Positions 13,401-24,545 of a stretch of 64,000 bases of DNA are shown in pieces (position 1 is the first letter of the stretch; every line of letters begins with the position of its first letter). The stretch covers positions 30,448,185 through 30,512,184 of the forward strand of contig CM019220.1 in the NCBI GenBank assembly GCA_009741485.1. The letters are read 5' to 3'. The DNA comes from Malurus cyaneus samueli. Lineage: Eukaryota > Chordata > Aves > Passeriformes > Maluridae. Both the position numbers and the translations under genes were made by a program. The notes below the pieces were generated by a model, which was given only the letters and a program-made list of their open reading frames with translations, had not been told where the DNA came from and ran no database searches.

Positions 13401-15030
13401 AGAGGATACAGAGTCTCATGAATGGGCACAAGATGTTGTAAGCTATAGTGTAGCTGCAGATGCAGCCCTATTCAGGATAAATGTAATTTTTCAGTATCTC
13501 TAAACATCTTAAAAACCAGCTCTCCCTTTTTCCATGGTCTCAATGAAAGCATTTATTTTATAATATTTTAGAAGTGTAAGACTTTTCTGTAAAACCTTTT
13601 ATTCAAGTTCCAGTAAAAGTGATGAAGGCTGTGCAAAGAGCTGCAGCAGAGTGCTTTCATTTTATGTGAAACTTCCATAAATAGGAAACACTCATGTCCA
13701 AGTGATTCATTGCTATATGAGAGATGTTTTTTCTCTAATTGAGGAAGAGTAATTAGACAGAAACTAGATGTTAGAAATTATGTACCTGCCTATAAGTCTG
13801 CTCTTGACTGTGAATAATCCAATGAATTCTTCTCAGCACTCACTATGTCCATTTCTAGAATTTTGGGGGAACACTTCTTCTGATTACATGAGCATTTTTT
13901 ATATGATGCTCAATAAATGATATTGATCCTCTACGATTAGGCTCTACATTTGTTTCACAGAAGGTTTGAACCTTTACAGAGAAGGAAACAGAACAGGGTT
14001 GATTGTTTCTATTAAGTCCCTTGCTTTTCTTCTGTAATCCAATCTTCCTACTTCACTGTAACTCTAGAGTTTTACCTAATTCCCTGCATAATCATTACAG
14101 AAATGAGTGGTTTACAGTTTAGGAGAGATGGAGTGCAAAGGCAGTTACAGAGAGGTGGGCATGTTTTACCAGATTTTTTACCTAGTGCAATACCAGGTAA
14201 AAAACCACAAATTTTAAGATCTTGACTCAACTTCATTAAAACCCTCAGCTTTAATTGCAGTGATTCCAGATTCTGCCTTCTTCACAAGCACTGCCCCTTA
14301 CAAATTCTGCTGTTAGAAGCTTCTCTGCACTGTCAGTCTTTGTTCTGAGATTGCACTGAAAGCAGTAGAGAACATGCATTTGTTGACAGAGGGGCCTGAG
14401 AATCTGTAGCTTCTAACCCCAAGATACATGGCCTTCACATCAGCAAAACTCCCTCAAATGCATTCACAGCCATCTTAGACAAAACTGCAGCACAGAGTCA
14501 TCATTTACTCGGGGTTTCTTTGTGTGTACACAGCGCTCTGTCATTCTGATCAATGAAGGAAAATATTTCAATACACTTGCAATGCATGCATTTTCATTGC
14601 TCGCATTAAATCTAATTTATTATTTTAACAAGCTATCTCGTGCTAATTACAGACACCAGGAATTACCTTAAGCAGGAGTTACTGCTTTTCAAGAATACAG
14701 TTTGATAGTCAGAACCCAAAATTCTGCTGTGATGGCACCATGCCACTGTATTTATTTTTTTTTGCTTTGGGGAAACCATAAAACACTTAACACCTCTGAC
14801 CTCAATGCACTTCTTGTTATCACAAATTCACACCTATATAATTAAGACAATCAGTTCCACTTTAAATGGTATGCCTCTTCTGACACACACCTTAAATTTC
14901 CCTCATGTCCTTAGTTTGCATGGGAAGGTCTGAAATCAGTAGGTTTTGGGGCACCCATTGGGATCAAGGGTGTCATTAATGCTTTTTAACTTGCATTAAA
15001 GACAATGTGTAGTCACAAGTACTCATGGTG
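10500..15030. other. Unique A+T-rich non-coding DNA
   Basis: No coding or repeat signal can be supported. The only structure noted is a short perfect inverted repeat at 14174-14204. A homeodomain-site-like stretch (taatttattattttaac and gctaattacag) lies near 14610-14655 but is not strong enough to call. The frames present are short and featureless. Confidence 0.6.
14174..14204. repeat. Perfect 10-bp inverted repeat (hairpin)
   Basis: The left arm ttttttacct (14174-14183) is the exact reverse complement of the right arm aggtaaaaaa (14195-14204), separated by 11 bases. The stem is A/T-heavy and could fold as RNA or a cruciform. It is too short for a microRNA precursor, and no longer pairing is evident in the flanks. 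Confidence 0.75.
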
Positions 15031-15039
15031 CTGATTTAC

Positions 15040-15270
15040 ACCTCATTTTAACCCATTCTCCCTGCCCAGGGCTGCTTCTGCTGCAAGTTACAGGGTTCTG
15101 GCAGGGACAGACCCCACTGCCACCAAACCCAGATCCAGCCCCACAAGTTCTTGCCCCAGAGTGCAGTGCATGGCTTGGGACACAGTGATGTCCATAGCTA
15201 AGGGGGAACTCTCCCAGCTGGCCTTCCTTTGCTTTGGCAAGCATCCTGAGCCCCTTTCCCTCCTGGCATC
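15040..15270. other. G+C-richer patch without recognised gene
   Basis: The segment is C- and G-rich relative to its neighbours, which explains the open frames on both strands here (reverse 15023-15328; forward 15271-15789 just downstream). The forward frame has its first ATG only about 25 codons in and shows no domain. A CR1 remnant follows some 700 bases downstream. No coding function is claimed. Confidence 0.35.
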
Positions 15271-15960
15271 TTGGATTTACCGTTCTCAGAGTACCAATCT
15301 TATCCCAAAACCCTAAGGAGAGTGTCAAAACAGGAGCTCAGCCACATGCCCTCATTCCAAGGGATGAATTCCCCATATCACGGTGCCCTCCCCCTTAAAC
15401 AACACTCCTGGTACACGACTAAGCTTCAGCTTTCTCTTTCTTTGAATAGGAGCAGACACTGGGATGTTTTTCCATGTAGGAATCCTGGTGCCAAAACAAG
15501 CAGAAATCGTGGTTGTGTACTTTTGCTTTTCCCTGTTTCAGCTAACCAAACTGCTGTTAATCAAGTTAAGCCATCCTATGCTAAGAATATGTTCACAGAT
15601 ACTCAGACAAATATTAAATGTGTGTTTTTACCGCAAACTGGAGCACTCAAACTACCCTGGCAATCTGTGCTTGGGGCAGGTGACAGCAACAGAATGAGAT
15701 GTGGTCAATGTCCTCAAGGCAGGGATCTAGGAATTACAATTTCCAAATACACTGTGTTGCAAACTTGCCATATATTTCAGATGAACTGACAGGGCACAAT
15801 ATCTCTTAGCTCACTTTGAGTGACATTGTGGTGTTTGTGAGTTGTCACAAAAAAGCCAGAGGAACAGTGGCCATGAAACCACGTGAACACAGCTTAAAGA
15901 ACACAACAGCTCCTACAGTACAGCAGTGGGAAGGACAATGTGCTCTGCAATACAGGGGGT

Positions 15961-16098
15961 TAATTTCCAGGGAAGCTGTGATAGCCATTCCCAGGGTGTT
16001 AAAGGCCAGGCTGGACTGGACTCTGAGTGTCCTGATGTAGTGGGAGGTTTTGAAACTGAGTGATCTTTAATGCCAGACCCAAACCACTCTATGATTCC
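15961..16098 (+). mobile_element. CR1 LINE 3'-end remnant (forward)
   Basis: The text matches the well-known avian CR1 3' terminus in sense orientation. It has 'aaggccaggctgga', then a 'cctgatgtagtggga' block equivalent to the usual 'cctgatctagtggaagg', then 'gatcttta' and 'acccaaaccactctatgattc'. It is clearly diverged, with several substitutions per line. It is severely 5'-truncated, as is typical of CR1, and has no coding capacity. No target-site duplication is expected or seen. The start is approximate; the end is set by the last recognisable 'atgattc'. Confidence 0.85.
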
Positions 16099-16109
16099 AG
16101 GAACTAAGA

Positions 16110-18540
16110 GTAAATGGTGTTCTTGAGATGGTGCCATTCAGGCAAAAAATGCTGTGTTTTGAGCAACTGAGTCCTAAAACTGAGAGGAAAAAATAAACCT
16201 AATGTAAACTTTCTGTTTCAACAACATTATGTCCATATTCTACATGAAAAATAAACAGAGCTGGTACAAAGATGTCAAGTTATTGCATATTTATGATTGC
16301 AACAACCTCTTAAAGAATTGCCTGTGTTTTGTCTTGTACCTGCCATCCTTACCCTGTGCTACAGAGCATGTGAATGTGTTTTTACCACCAGATAATCTTC
16401 AGGAGCTGCTTTTGCTTTGTTAAAAGTAATGCTTTGCACACCTCTGCTGAGAATGCTGAGCTGGCTGCTGAATAGAGAGCCAAGGGGTCTGGAAATTGGC
16501 TTCCTTCCTTTTAATTATCATCTCACATGTAAAGGAGACTGTTTTATCTTTCAGAGCACCAGGGTCGTATAAATAGTCTTTAGTACAGAAAAGATCTAGA
16601 CAGTTTCATGGTTATAATTTAGAATGTAGTTCCATTTCAGTTATTTAGTCTTGAAGCCAAATGAAGCAGAGAAATGTGAGTTTTTATGACATTATCTATC
16701 CCAAAAATATTGTTTTGATCTTTTCCAAATCTTTCTTCCTCATAAGCCAAAGACACTTCGTTGAGACTAGCATTTTTTTATAAAAGTGAAAATGAAACAT
16801 TCCAGCAACTTCCCAAACCCAGATGGAAAGAAATAAGGCCACATGTTTTCTGTTCATTCTTTTTCCCCCTGAAAGCTACATTAATAAAGCAAATTCATCT
16901 AAAAGTTCACCTACGGTGTAAGTCTCTTCATTTAAACACACACTATCAGAGTTTGAACATAACCATGATTGAATTCTTTTTGAGATTATATTCATTTGAT
17001 GAATTTCACTATGTAGATGCAATATAGACTTTTCTAAGTCCCTTGACTGAGCATACCATGACATTCTGATTAAAAGATTAGCACTGTGCTGTATCAGTAA
17101 AATACATTTTAAATGGTTTAGGAACCGACAACTGGAGAGATCTCAAAACAGAGCAAACTACTATTCAGAGAAATAAGGGGATTTATTTAACCATGGAACT
17201 GCAAAATCGAGCTAAGACTCATAGTCAAAGATCTGCACAGAATTATTTGTTGCTCTGCATTTTGAAACAGAAAAAGTTGGAATGATATGTAAATATATTT
17301 GCATCTAGTCCTCATTAAAAACCAGCCAGGTGGGTCTTAATCCACTACCTGGATGAAACACCAGGAAGATGATTCTGTTTTAATGTGCTTTTGCACTTGT
17401 GAGAGAGAGCAGCACCAGCCATTACAAGAGTGGAGATCATCAGAGCAGTCTGAACATTTCAGCAATGACTGTGTTCACTGTGTCTGCCTGAAATAAGCCT
17501 GAGTTTATAAAAGTCCCACTCTGATCCCACTGTGGTCTCCAGAACTCTGCAAACACCTTCCTGAAGATGAGCCAAGGTGTTCAGGAACAGTTCCCCTTTT
17601 TTCCACAATCACTTTAAACTCTGCAGAAGCATGAGCACAATCACAGCTGTGCAAGCTGTTCCTGTTTGCACTTCTGACAAATGGGGGCTGATAAACTTTC
17701 CTGAACACTCTCAAGTCAGTGACTTTCCCTGCTCACACTTTGGGCAGTTTAAAAGTTTTTAGTGCTTAATCGAGGAAAAAAAGTTATAAAAATATCTTGG
17801 TGGCTGGAACAACTCTGCTTCCTTTGAGTCCAAACAAGGAAAATCCTTTTTGCCTTTCTTTTGAGCGGGTGGGGACATGGGGTCACTATTCCCCCCAAAC
17901 CAGGCATGTTGGTTAGTGATCATTGGAAAAAAAACACAGGGGAGGATCTGGAAAGCAGCACTTGTCCTTTCCAGCAGCTGGAAAAGAGGAAATTTCTGTC
18001 TCCACCACATTTCCTCCATTTTCAAAGGGAGAAAGATAGGCCTAAGGTCACCAACGTGTTTCCTACCTCCTTTTCTACAGAAAAAATGACCTGAGTGCAT
18101 TACATATCATGATATTAGAGTATGTTTGCTTGACAAAGTTTGAAATTTAGAGAAAAGAGCTGTCAACTTAATTAAAAACAACTAATCCCCAAGTACTGCC
18201 ACCACCAAAAATTATTTGTCTTTTGGCAAACACATGTTCCTGTCCTGATAAAACTTATGAAAATAACGTGAATTTGCTTCTGTCTTCTTCTCTAGTTGTG
18301 TGTGCAGACTGGTAAATAAACATGCACTAAAGCATCAAGACAATCCACCTTGGTTATCCTTTTGGGCACTATTTTTGTTTTCTCTCCATCATTACTCTTG
18401 CTGTTTCTGCAGCACAGTGTCACTTCTAAGCACATGTCTGCAAAACCAAAAGAATTCTTTGTCTTCTTCATCCTCCCCACCAAGTTTGATTTATCTTAGC
18501 ACCAGCTATCAAACCTGAAATATAAACATTTTTTCCCTGA
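16110..18540. other. Unique A+T-rich non-coding DNA
   Basis: No exon, RNA gene or repeat is recognised. Frames of up to 113 codons on either strand (for example 17759-18100 reverse) carry no motif and overlap frames on the opposite strand. Nothing further is supported. Confidence 0.6.
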
Positions 18541-18548
18541 CATGAGGA

Positions 18549-18592
18549 ATTATCATAGCATCATATTGAAAGGGACCCACAAAGAACAATAG
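18549..18592 (-). mobile_element. Short CR1 LINE 3'-end scrap (reverse)
   Basis: The sequence 'tatcatagcatcatattgaa' followed by 'agggacccacaaagaaca' resembles the reverse complement of a CR1 3' terminus. That terminus reads as repeated 'atcatagaatcat', then 'ggaagggacccacaaggatcat'. Only about 45 bases are recognisable, and the sequence beyond diverges. It is probably an eroded copy, though a chance match over so short a span cannot be excluded. Confidence 0.5.
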
Positions 18593-18719
18593 GATTTATA
18601 GCTGCTCTTGGTTAGAGGGAAAAGATTTTAAAAAATAAAAATTGCAGGATTCTCTACTTAGGTGACTATACCTCATGGATGCAGAATTCACATGACCAAA
18701 TCCCTCCCAAACACTTGGT

Positions 18720-19100
18720 CTGCTGACACACAGTGTGAAGTGAGCTATGTTTGATCATGCAACAGTCTAATGAATCAATCAAAATCAGCCTTTCAGTGCA
18801 GGCAGCGCAGAGCATAATAATCAAAATAGCAAAACAGAATGGTTGTATTGATTTTTGTTAGCTGATCTCCCCCTCAGCACCAGCCTATCATGAGATCCTT
18901 ACACCTCCCAACTCCTGGCCAGCAGCAATGACAGCTGGGGCTGGAGCTGTGCTGACAGCATCCTCATTAAACAAAGACAGCCATTATCAAAGGGTTTTTA
19001 TCAAAAAATGTGACAACTGCTGCTCGAGACTCGAGGATTGTGTAACCATAATGCACCTCTCCTCATGCTGCCAAAAATTAGCAAATAAAAGCTCTGCATA
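18720..19100. promoter_or_regulatory. Candidate enhancer (dense TF-site-like motifs)
   Basis: Several developmental transcription-factor core sites lie within about 250 bases. There is a PBX/HOX-like ATCAATCA at 18774-18781 (reverse complement TGATTGAT). MEIS/TGIF-like TGACAG occurs at 18929-18934 and again at 18953-18958. A TCF/LEF-like TCAAAG lies at 18987-18992, and a double CTCGAG at 19023-19035. The stretch has balanced composition, no repeats and no coding sign, which is how conserved enhancers often look in gene deserts. No conservation data are available here, so the call is inference only. Confidence 0.3.
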
Positions 19101-22100
19101 AAGCAAGGAGATACTTATTAACTTCACTTTTTTGTAGCACTTAATATAGCATTGTTTTAATTGTGTTCATTTGTTATATCTCTGCTCTACAGAAAGCTGC
19201 TGGAGTGGTTCGTAAATCCCTTTGTGTCAAAAGACAAACAAGTGCCTCAGCCTGCAGTGCAGGAATACGCACAGAAAATCACTTAATCCCCAGGTGGTTT
19301 AGTTCTACCCCACTGACTGTGATAAAGGTGTAGACACAGGAAAGCAGATTTAGTACAAATATCAAAAGCAAGACTCAAATCCCAGGTCCCAGTTGGCCTC
19401 TTAGTGTACCTCTGAAATTCAAGGGCTGGGATAAGAAGGCTGCTTCAAACAGTCAACAAGTGTTTCCTTCCCTATGAGCCAGCTCTTCATTAGGATGGGA
19501 AAATCGTGGCCACAGCATTACTCATAACAGGCTCCTGACCCTAAAGGACATTATAAGGTCAAAAAGTGGGCTGGCAGCCTCATCACTCTTTAATTAAAAA
19601 CTCTGTCATCCACAAGTAATACGTGGAATTCTACATAACTTGGTCTCCTACAATAGGAAAACAATTTCTCTCTTCTTTACCTTCTGAAAGATCCTCTCTC
19701 TCATCATCTGGACTGCAAAGAAATTAATTTATTTAGTTACCTAATCTTCAGTGATGTAAAACTCATACGTGTCACTCAGTCAAAATGACAAGAGGAAAAG
19801 CCTAGCATCTTTCAGGAGCACTATTGAAGGAAAGTTCTTAGGCAAAAAGAGACTTTTAAATTAAAGAAACAACCAAAAAAACAGCAAACCTAACCAACGA
19901 AATAAAAAACCTCAAAATTCAAACTACAACAAAAATGGCCAGTTCCACAAATCATATGAGCTCTGGTTGCCTTGCATGAAAAATCTACCCTAACTCTTCA
20001 GTCTTGTGTGCTCTATGCTGCATACATAATTAAAGCCTACCATTTTTTATTACAGAGAACAAGTGGCTAGATTTTTACCAGCAATATAAAAATAACATGA
20101 CATTTGCTTTGGAACGCTAGTAAAAATTTCGTGATCAACTGCAAGGTGTTTTATGGAAGCTTCCTTTCTCTGTCATTATCTGTCATTTTCAGTCAAAACA
20201 CAGCTAATATTGGACATCTGGGAGAAAGGCTGCTTTTTGCAGGCTTTGCTTCATGAGCAGAATATGGCAAATAACAGAATATTTTAAAGTTTTCCCCCTT
20301 TGTGGTCAGAAATAAAAAGCATAATAAATATGTTAAAAGGGGCTAATGAGTCCCGAGCAGCAAGATCTTCATCTTTCAAAGACTTTTATGAACTGCAATT
20401 ATCTAATTACTGTTAATTGGTTGAGTGGGATGAGGGAGTACCATGGGTGTAGGAGGGCATGAATTGTGCTGCATGCTTGGAACTTATCCTGACACCACTG
20501 GGTGTAATATACAACTTGCTCAGGAAAATCAACAATTTACATGAAAAGTTTTTTGATTGAATTTGCAGTTTTCATCTGTGGTTAAAAAATATGCTCTGTG
20601 CATCCTAAGTTAGAAAAGATGACTGACTTTCTCTCACACCCATGAGATCTAGAGATATCCACAAGATCTACATTTTTACTCAATTTTCTGCACAAACATC
20701 TTCACTCTAAAAATTGCACACTCTAACCCTGAAGCAACTATTTTTTTTTGCATCCTGAATCCCAGGCATGTAGCAAAGTGCTACCTCTAGTGCAATTTGC
20801 CAAAATGGACTTTGTGAACCTATCACAAAGACTTAAAAAATTCTGAAAATGGGAGTTTTGGGTCATGGTGATGCAGCTTTGTTTTTGTGCACATGATTTC
20901 AAGCATCTCCAGAACACTGCTGAATGGAAGCCATGGTCACCCCCAATGAGGATTCTGGCAGTGCTGTGCCTCAAGGATTGCCCCCTTTTAAAACATTTTT
21001 ATGAGGGTGAGATGATGTGAAAAGAATTAGTTATGCACAATAATACAGTTTTGATACTCAGCTTGGTGCCAGAACACTTTTGCAGGTATGATTATTAAAA
21101 TCTCATCTAAGCTGCATTCAACAGGAAAAGCAAAATTATGTGCTTAACTAATTGTTACTCTGATCTAGCAGAACTCTGAATGAGTGGCTGTGTGATGAAG
21201 AGGGCTGTGAAGAGTCAGGCTTTTTTCTCCAGAAATTAAGAACAAAACTGTGACTCACAATATCAGACAACTAGAATCCTTGGCTGATATATTGATCTTT
21301 GGTCTGGAAATGCTTTCCTCCTCTGAGAAAATGGAATGTGAGGATTTCCAGATTTCTGGTGCATTAGGAAAAGAAATGGAAAGGAAAATAAATGGGAGCA
21401 GTGTGTTTCTTCATGGAGGAGCTCAGTGAGGAGAGAGTGACTACAAAGACATTGGAAGAGCAATCTGAATACAGAAAATATATTGCTATCTGCACTTCTA
21501 TCACACTTGTATTTTGCAACACACTGTACTTGTGAAAATAGCTACTGCTTTTATTCTGGTTAGTTTCCTAGAAAAACTGATATTAAGTGCTCTTTGGAAG
21601 ATCATTTCCATTAACTATGAAAACACCGCTCTCACCTCATTACTATTACTGCACTATTTCATGCTCTACATTTCAGAAAAAATGCTATGCCCAAAATAGT
21701 TACTCTCATATTTTGTTTCATGATATTTTCCCAAAATTCCTGTTACAGGTTGGCTGTGCTTCCAATGAAAGAGAAATGCCCGTGTGCAGCTGAAACAGAG
21801 ATGCTAACCAATGTGTTAGGGGTTCAGAGTTTCATCAGTGCTTATCAGAACTTTGAAATGTGCAGAGAAATTCAAACTATCCATACCCTTCAGACTCTGG
21901 GTTCTATCAACCGACTCTGGCTCTTCCATGACCAGGAGAGTCCATTCCAGGAGCTGTAACAGCACAGAGCCTGCTGTAAATTTTGTTTACCCAGCCTTGG
22001 CCTCTTTTAGTAGGAATAATGAGTGACAACTTGGGGATTTTTCTCAGCAACATAATAAACCCCCATCCTTCCAACGTTATTTAGAAATAATAACCACAAC

Positions 22101-24293
22101 TGCAAAAGTAGCTTGGATAGCACTTGAATTCATGTTTCAAACTTTCCCTATCCGTCTCACACCATAATAGCCTGGCATTCTATAGTCAAGAGCACAGACA
22201 TACAATTGAAAGCTGTACAGAGATGAAGTGTTCTGCTTCCTCCATGTCTTAGAAAAGCTCAGCCTGAATTTTTCAATAAATTGAACACTTGTTCTCATTC
22301 TATGCACCAACCTAAACAAATCTGTGAAAATTTCATGCTCTTTCTACTCTTTTTTTTTTCCTGTCTTGATGTTGACGTCAGATTTATCACAATAGTTTCT
22401 AACCATCCATGATTAATTTTGTAAGCAGCACTATAGGATGATCAACAACACATTCTCTTAATTTTACATGTGATTATCCAGCAAACATCATTTTTTTCCT
22501 GAAGTGTTTTCCACAAAGAAATTTAAAAGTAGGAATTAATATGGTCTTGAATCAATTTCCCTCATCAACCAGATGGTTTAATTACTGGAACTGAAAGAGC
22601 CAAGAAGGAAGAGTCCTTGTAGCAAATTCAAAAGCCTATAGAATGTAGCATCCCTTGTTTATTTCTTAAATCTCATTGAAACTCAGAGTATTAAGACACA
22701 CATGTGGAGAAAGTTCACTTAAAATCACCATACTTTTTCTGATCTCTTTCAAAGTAAAACCTATTAAATTAAAAAGCCATTTTCAAAATTGGCTGTTTTC
22801 TACAATGTGAATATAATGGAATGTTCAGACTTTTTCCAATGCAAGTTTTAAGTAGGAGAGTAATGATAAAAGATAATGTAAATATCACTCCAGTGCCCCT
22901 TTCCATCTGTGACTCACACTGTTATGTGCTTATGAGCTCCACATCTTGATATCCTGTGAAGGCTGCAGGTATTCTTCATATTTTATACATCTGAAGAGTC
23001 AAATTGTGTTTTTCTCAGGTTTTTTTTCCTTTCTCTTTCTCAGTTTTTTCTTTTTTTAAAATTAAATAAGTTTTTTAATCAGCAAAGGTTTGATGCTGAA
23101 GTGTGAAATGAGGATTTTTGACCTATTTGTTGACAGCATTCAACAAATTTTTGGTCCACTCAAATCCACTACAGATGCACAATCTTTTCTGAGTAGCACT
23201 GCGAGATTACAACTTATATAAAAGCATGATCATAAAACTGTATGTTCAAAATATTACCTGCAACTTTGTCTTTTTAATCTAGGGGTTTTGAAATCATAAT
23301 CTCTGTGATTTTTTGGCATGTTAAAGCACAGCAATACATAAGGATTCTAAGTCTACTCAGTTACTACAGCACCATCTGAATTTCAGTGAATAGATTAAAG
23401 CAGAATAAGGTGGCCTGCTCTACTTTGTCTTCTTGTTCTTGATCTTTTGGTGCTCCTGACTCTGATCAGATCTTCCCTGGAGTATGTGGGAAGGGTGGCA
23501 TCCTGTCCAATGGCTGCTGGTGAAATTGCTCTGTCAGTTATACCATTGTCCATTTTAGGTGTAAAGCAAAAACATTTTCTATCCTAGTCTCTGCATCCTG
23601 CCTCCTGGATAATACACCTCAGTGTGCCGGGAGTTATGATTAACATGTGAAGCTTTGAGACTTTACCAAAGGCAGAAAAGCAGAGCAGTGTTTTCCAAAT
23701 TGCATTGCAGGGGGAAGCTCTGTGATAAAGCCACCTGATCATCAAAGGCAGCAGCTCCCATTGGCTCCTGTAGATCGAGTTGTAGACCTGAACGAGCACA
23801 ATCTGATTTGTAAAGTCTTTCTTCATGGCCTCATTGTTTTTCTCTCTGGCCAGTCATTTGCTCTGGTTCTTCTGATATGCTCTATATTAGAAATGTTTTC
23901 ACAGAGATAAAACATATTACCTCTCCACATGAAAATACTCAAAAGAAGTAATCATTTTTGGCCATCACTTGAGAGGAAACAGTTCATGATTCTGAGGTCA
24001 TTTGCATTTGGATTAATTTCCAAAATCTCAGCTGAACCTTCCTGCACTTACAAAGCTGCATAAAACTTTCTCATTATCAAATAGGCTATGGTGCTTTCAC
24101 TTTGGGACTTTATCCTATTCAGAAACAAGAGACATCGATTAAATCTTTCAAAGTGAAGCTCTTCTGAGCATTTCAAGGATCAGACATTCAATGCAGTTAA
24201 ATGTCTCCCCTCAAGTATCTCTGGCAGGGTGGGCTACAAGCTTCATTTATGTTCAGAAGATTCCTGTTTTTGGGAGCCAACATTGCTTCAACC
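19101..24293. other. Unique A+T-rich non-coding DNA
   Basis: No exon, RNA gene or identifiable repeat is seen. Frames are under about 90 codons. The one site worth naming is a perfect cAMP-response element at 22373-22380, listed separately. Homeodomain-core TAATTA appears at 20404-20409 but is expected by chance in A+T-rich DNA. Confidence 0.6.
22373..22380. promoter_or_regulatory. Perfect CRE palindrome TGACGTCA
   Basis: The full 8-base CREB/ATF consensus is present, preceded by a T-rich pyrimidine run at about 22349-22361. CpG-containing 8-mers are scarce in A+T-rich vertebrate DNA because methylated CpG decays, so retention of the intact palindrome is mildly notable. There is no TATA box or transcription-start context around it. 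It may be a distal site or a chance occurrence. Confidence 0.35.
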
Positions 24294-24545
24294 GAGAAGT
24301 AATGGACACATAAAAATGCAAGATGTGCCATTGAAACAATAGGGAAAAAAACACTTCTTTACTGTAAGGGTGGTCAAACAGTGTTGCAGATTTACCCAGG
24401 GATTGTGGTGTCTCCATCCTTGGGAATGTTCAAAATTGAGACACAATCCTGAGCAATCTGCTCCAGCTGACCCTCCTTGAGCAAGGAGTTGTACTAAACC
24501 ATCCCCAGAGGTTTCTGAGCACCTCCTTTTTTAAATCTATGACAC
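24294..24545 (+). mobile_element. CR1 LINE 3'-region remnant (forward)
   Basis: About 250 bases follow the CR1 3' end in sense order. First comes 'gagaagtaatggacaca' (usual gaagtaatgggcacaa), then 'acttctttactgtaagggtg', then 'gggattgtggtgtctccatcc'. Next are 'caatcctgagcaatctgctc' and 'gaccctccttgagcaaggag', and finally 'ccatccccagaggt'. The terminal octamer-type repeat has eroded to about 'aatctatgacacag'. The copy is 5'-truncated, several-percent diverged or more, with small indels, and non-coding. Confidence 0.9.
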
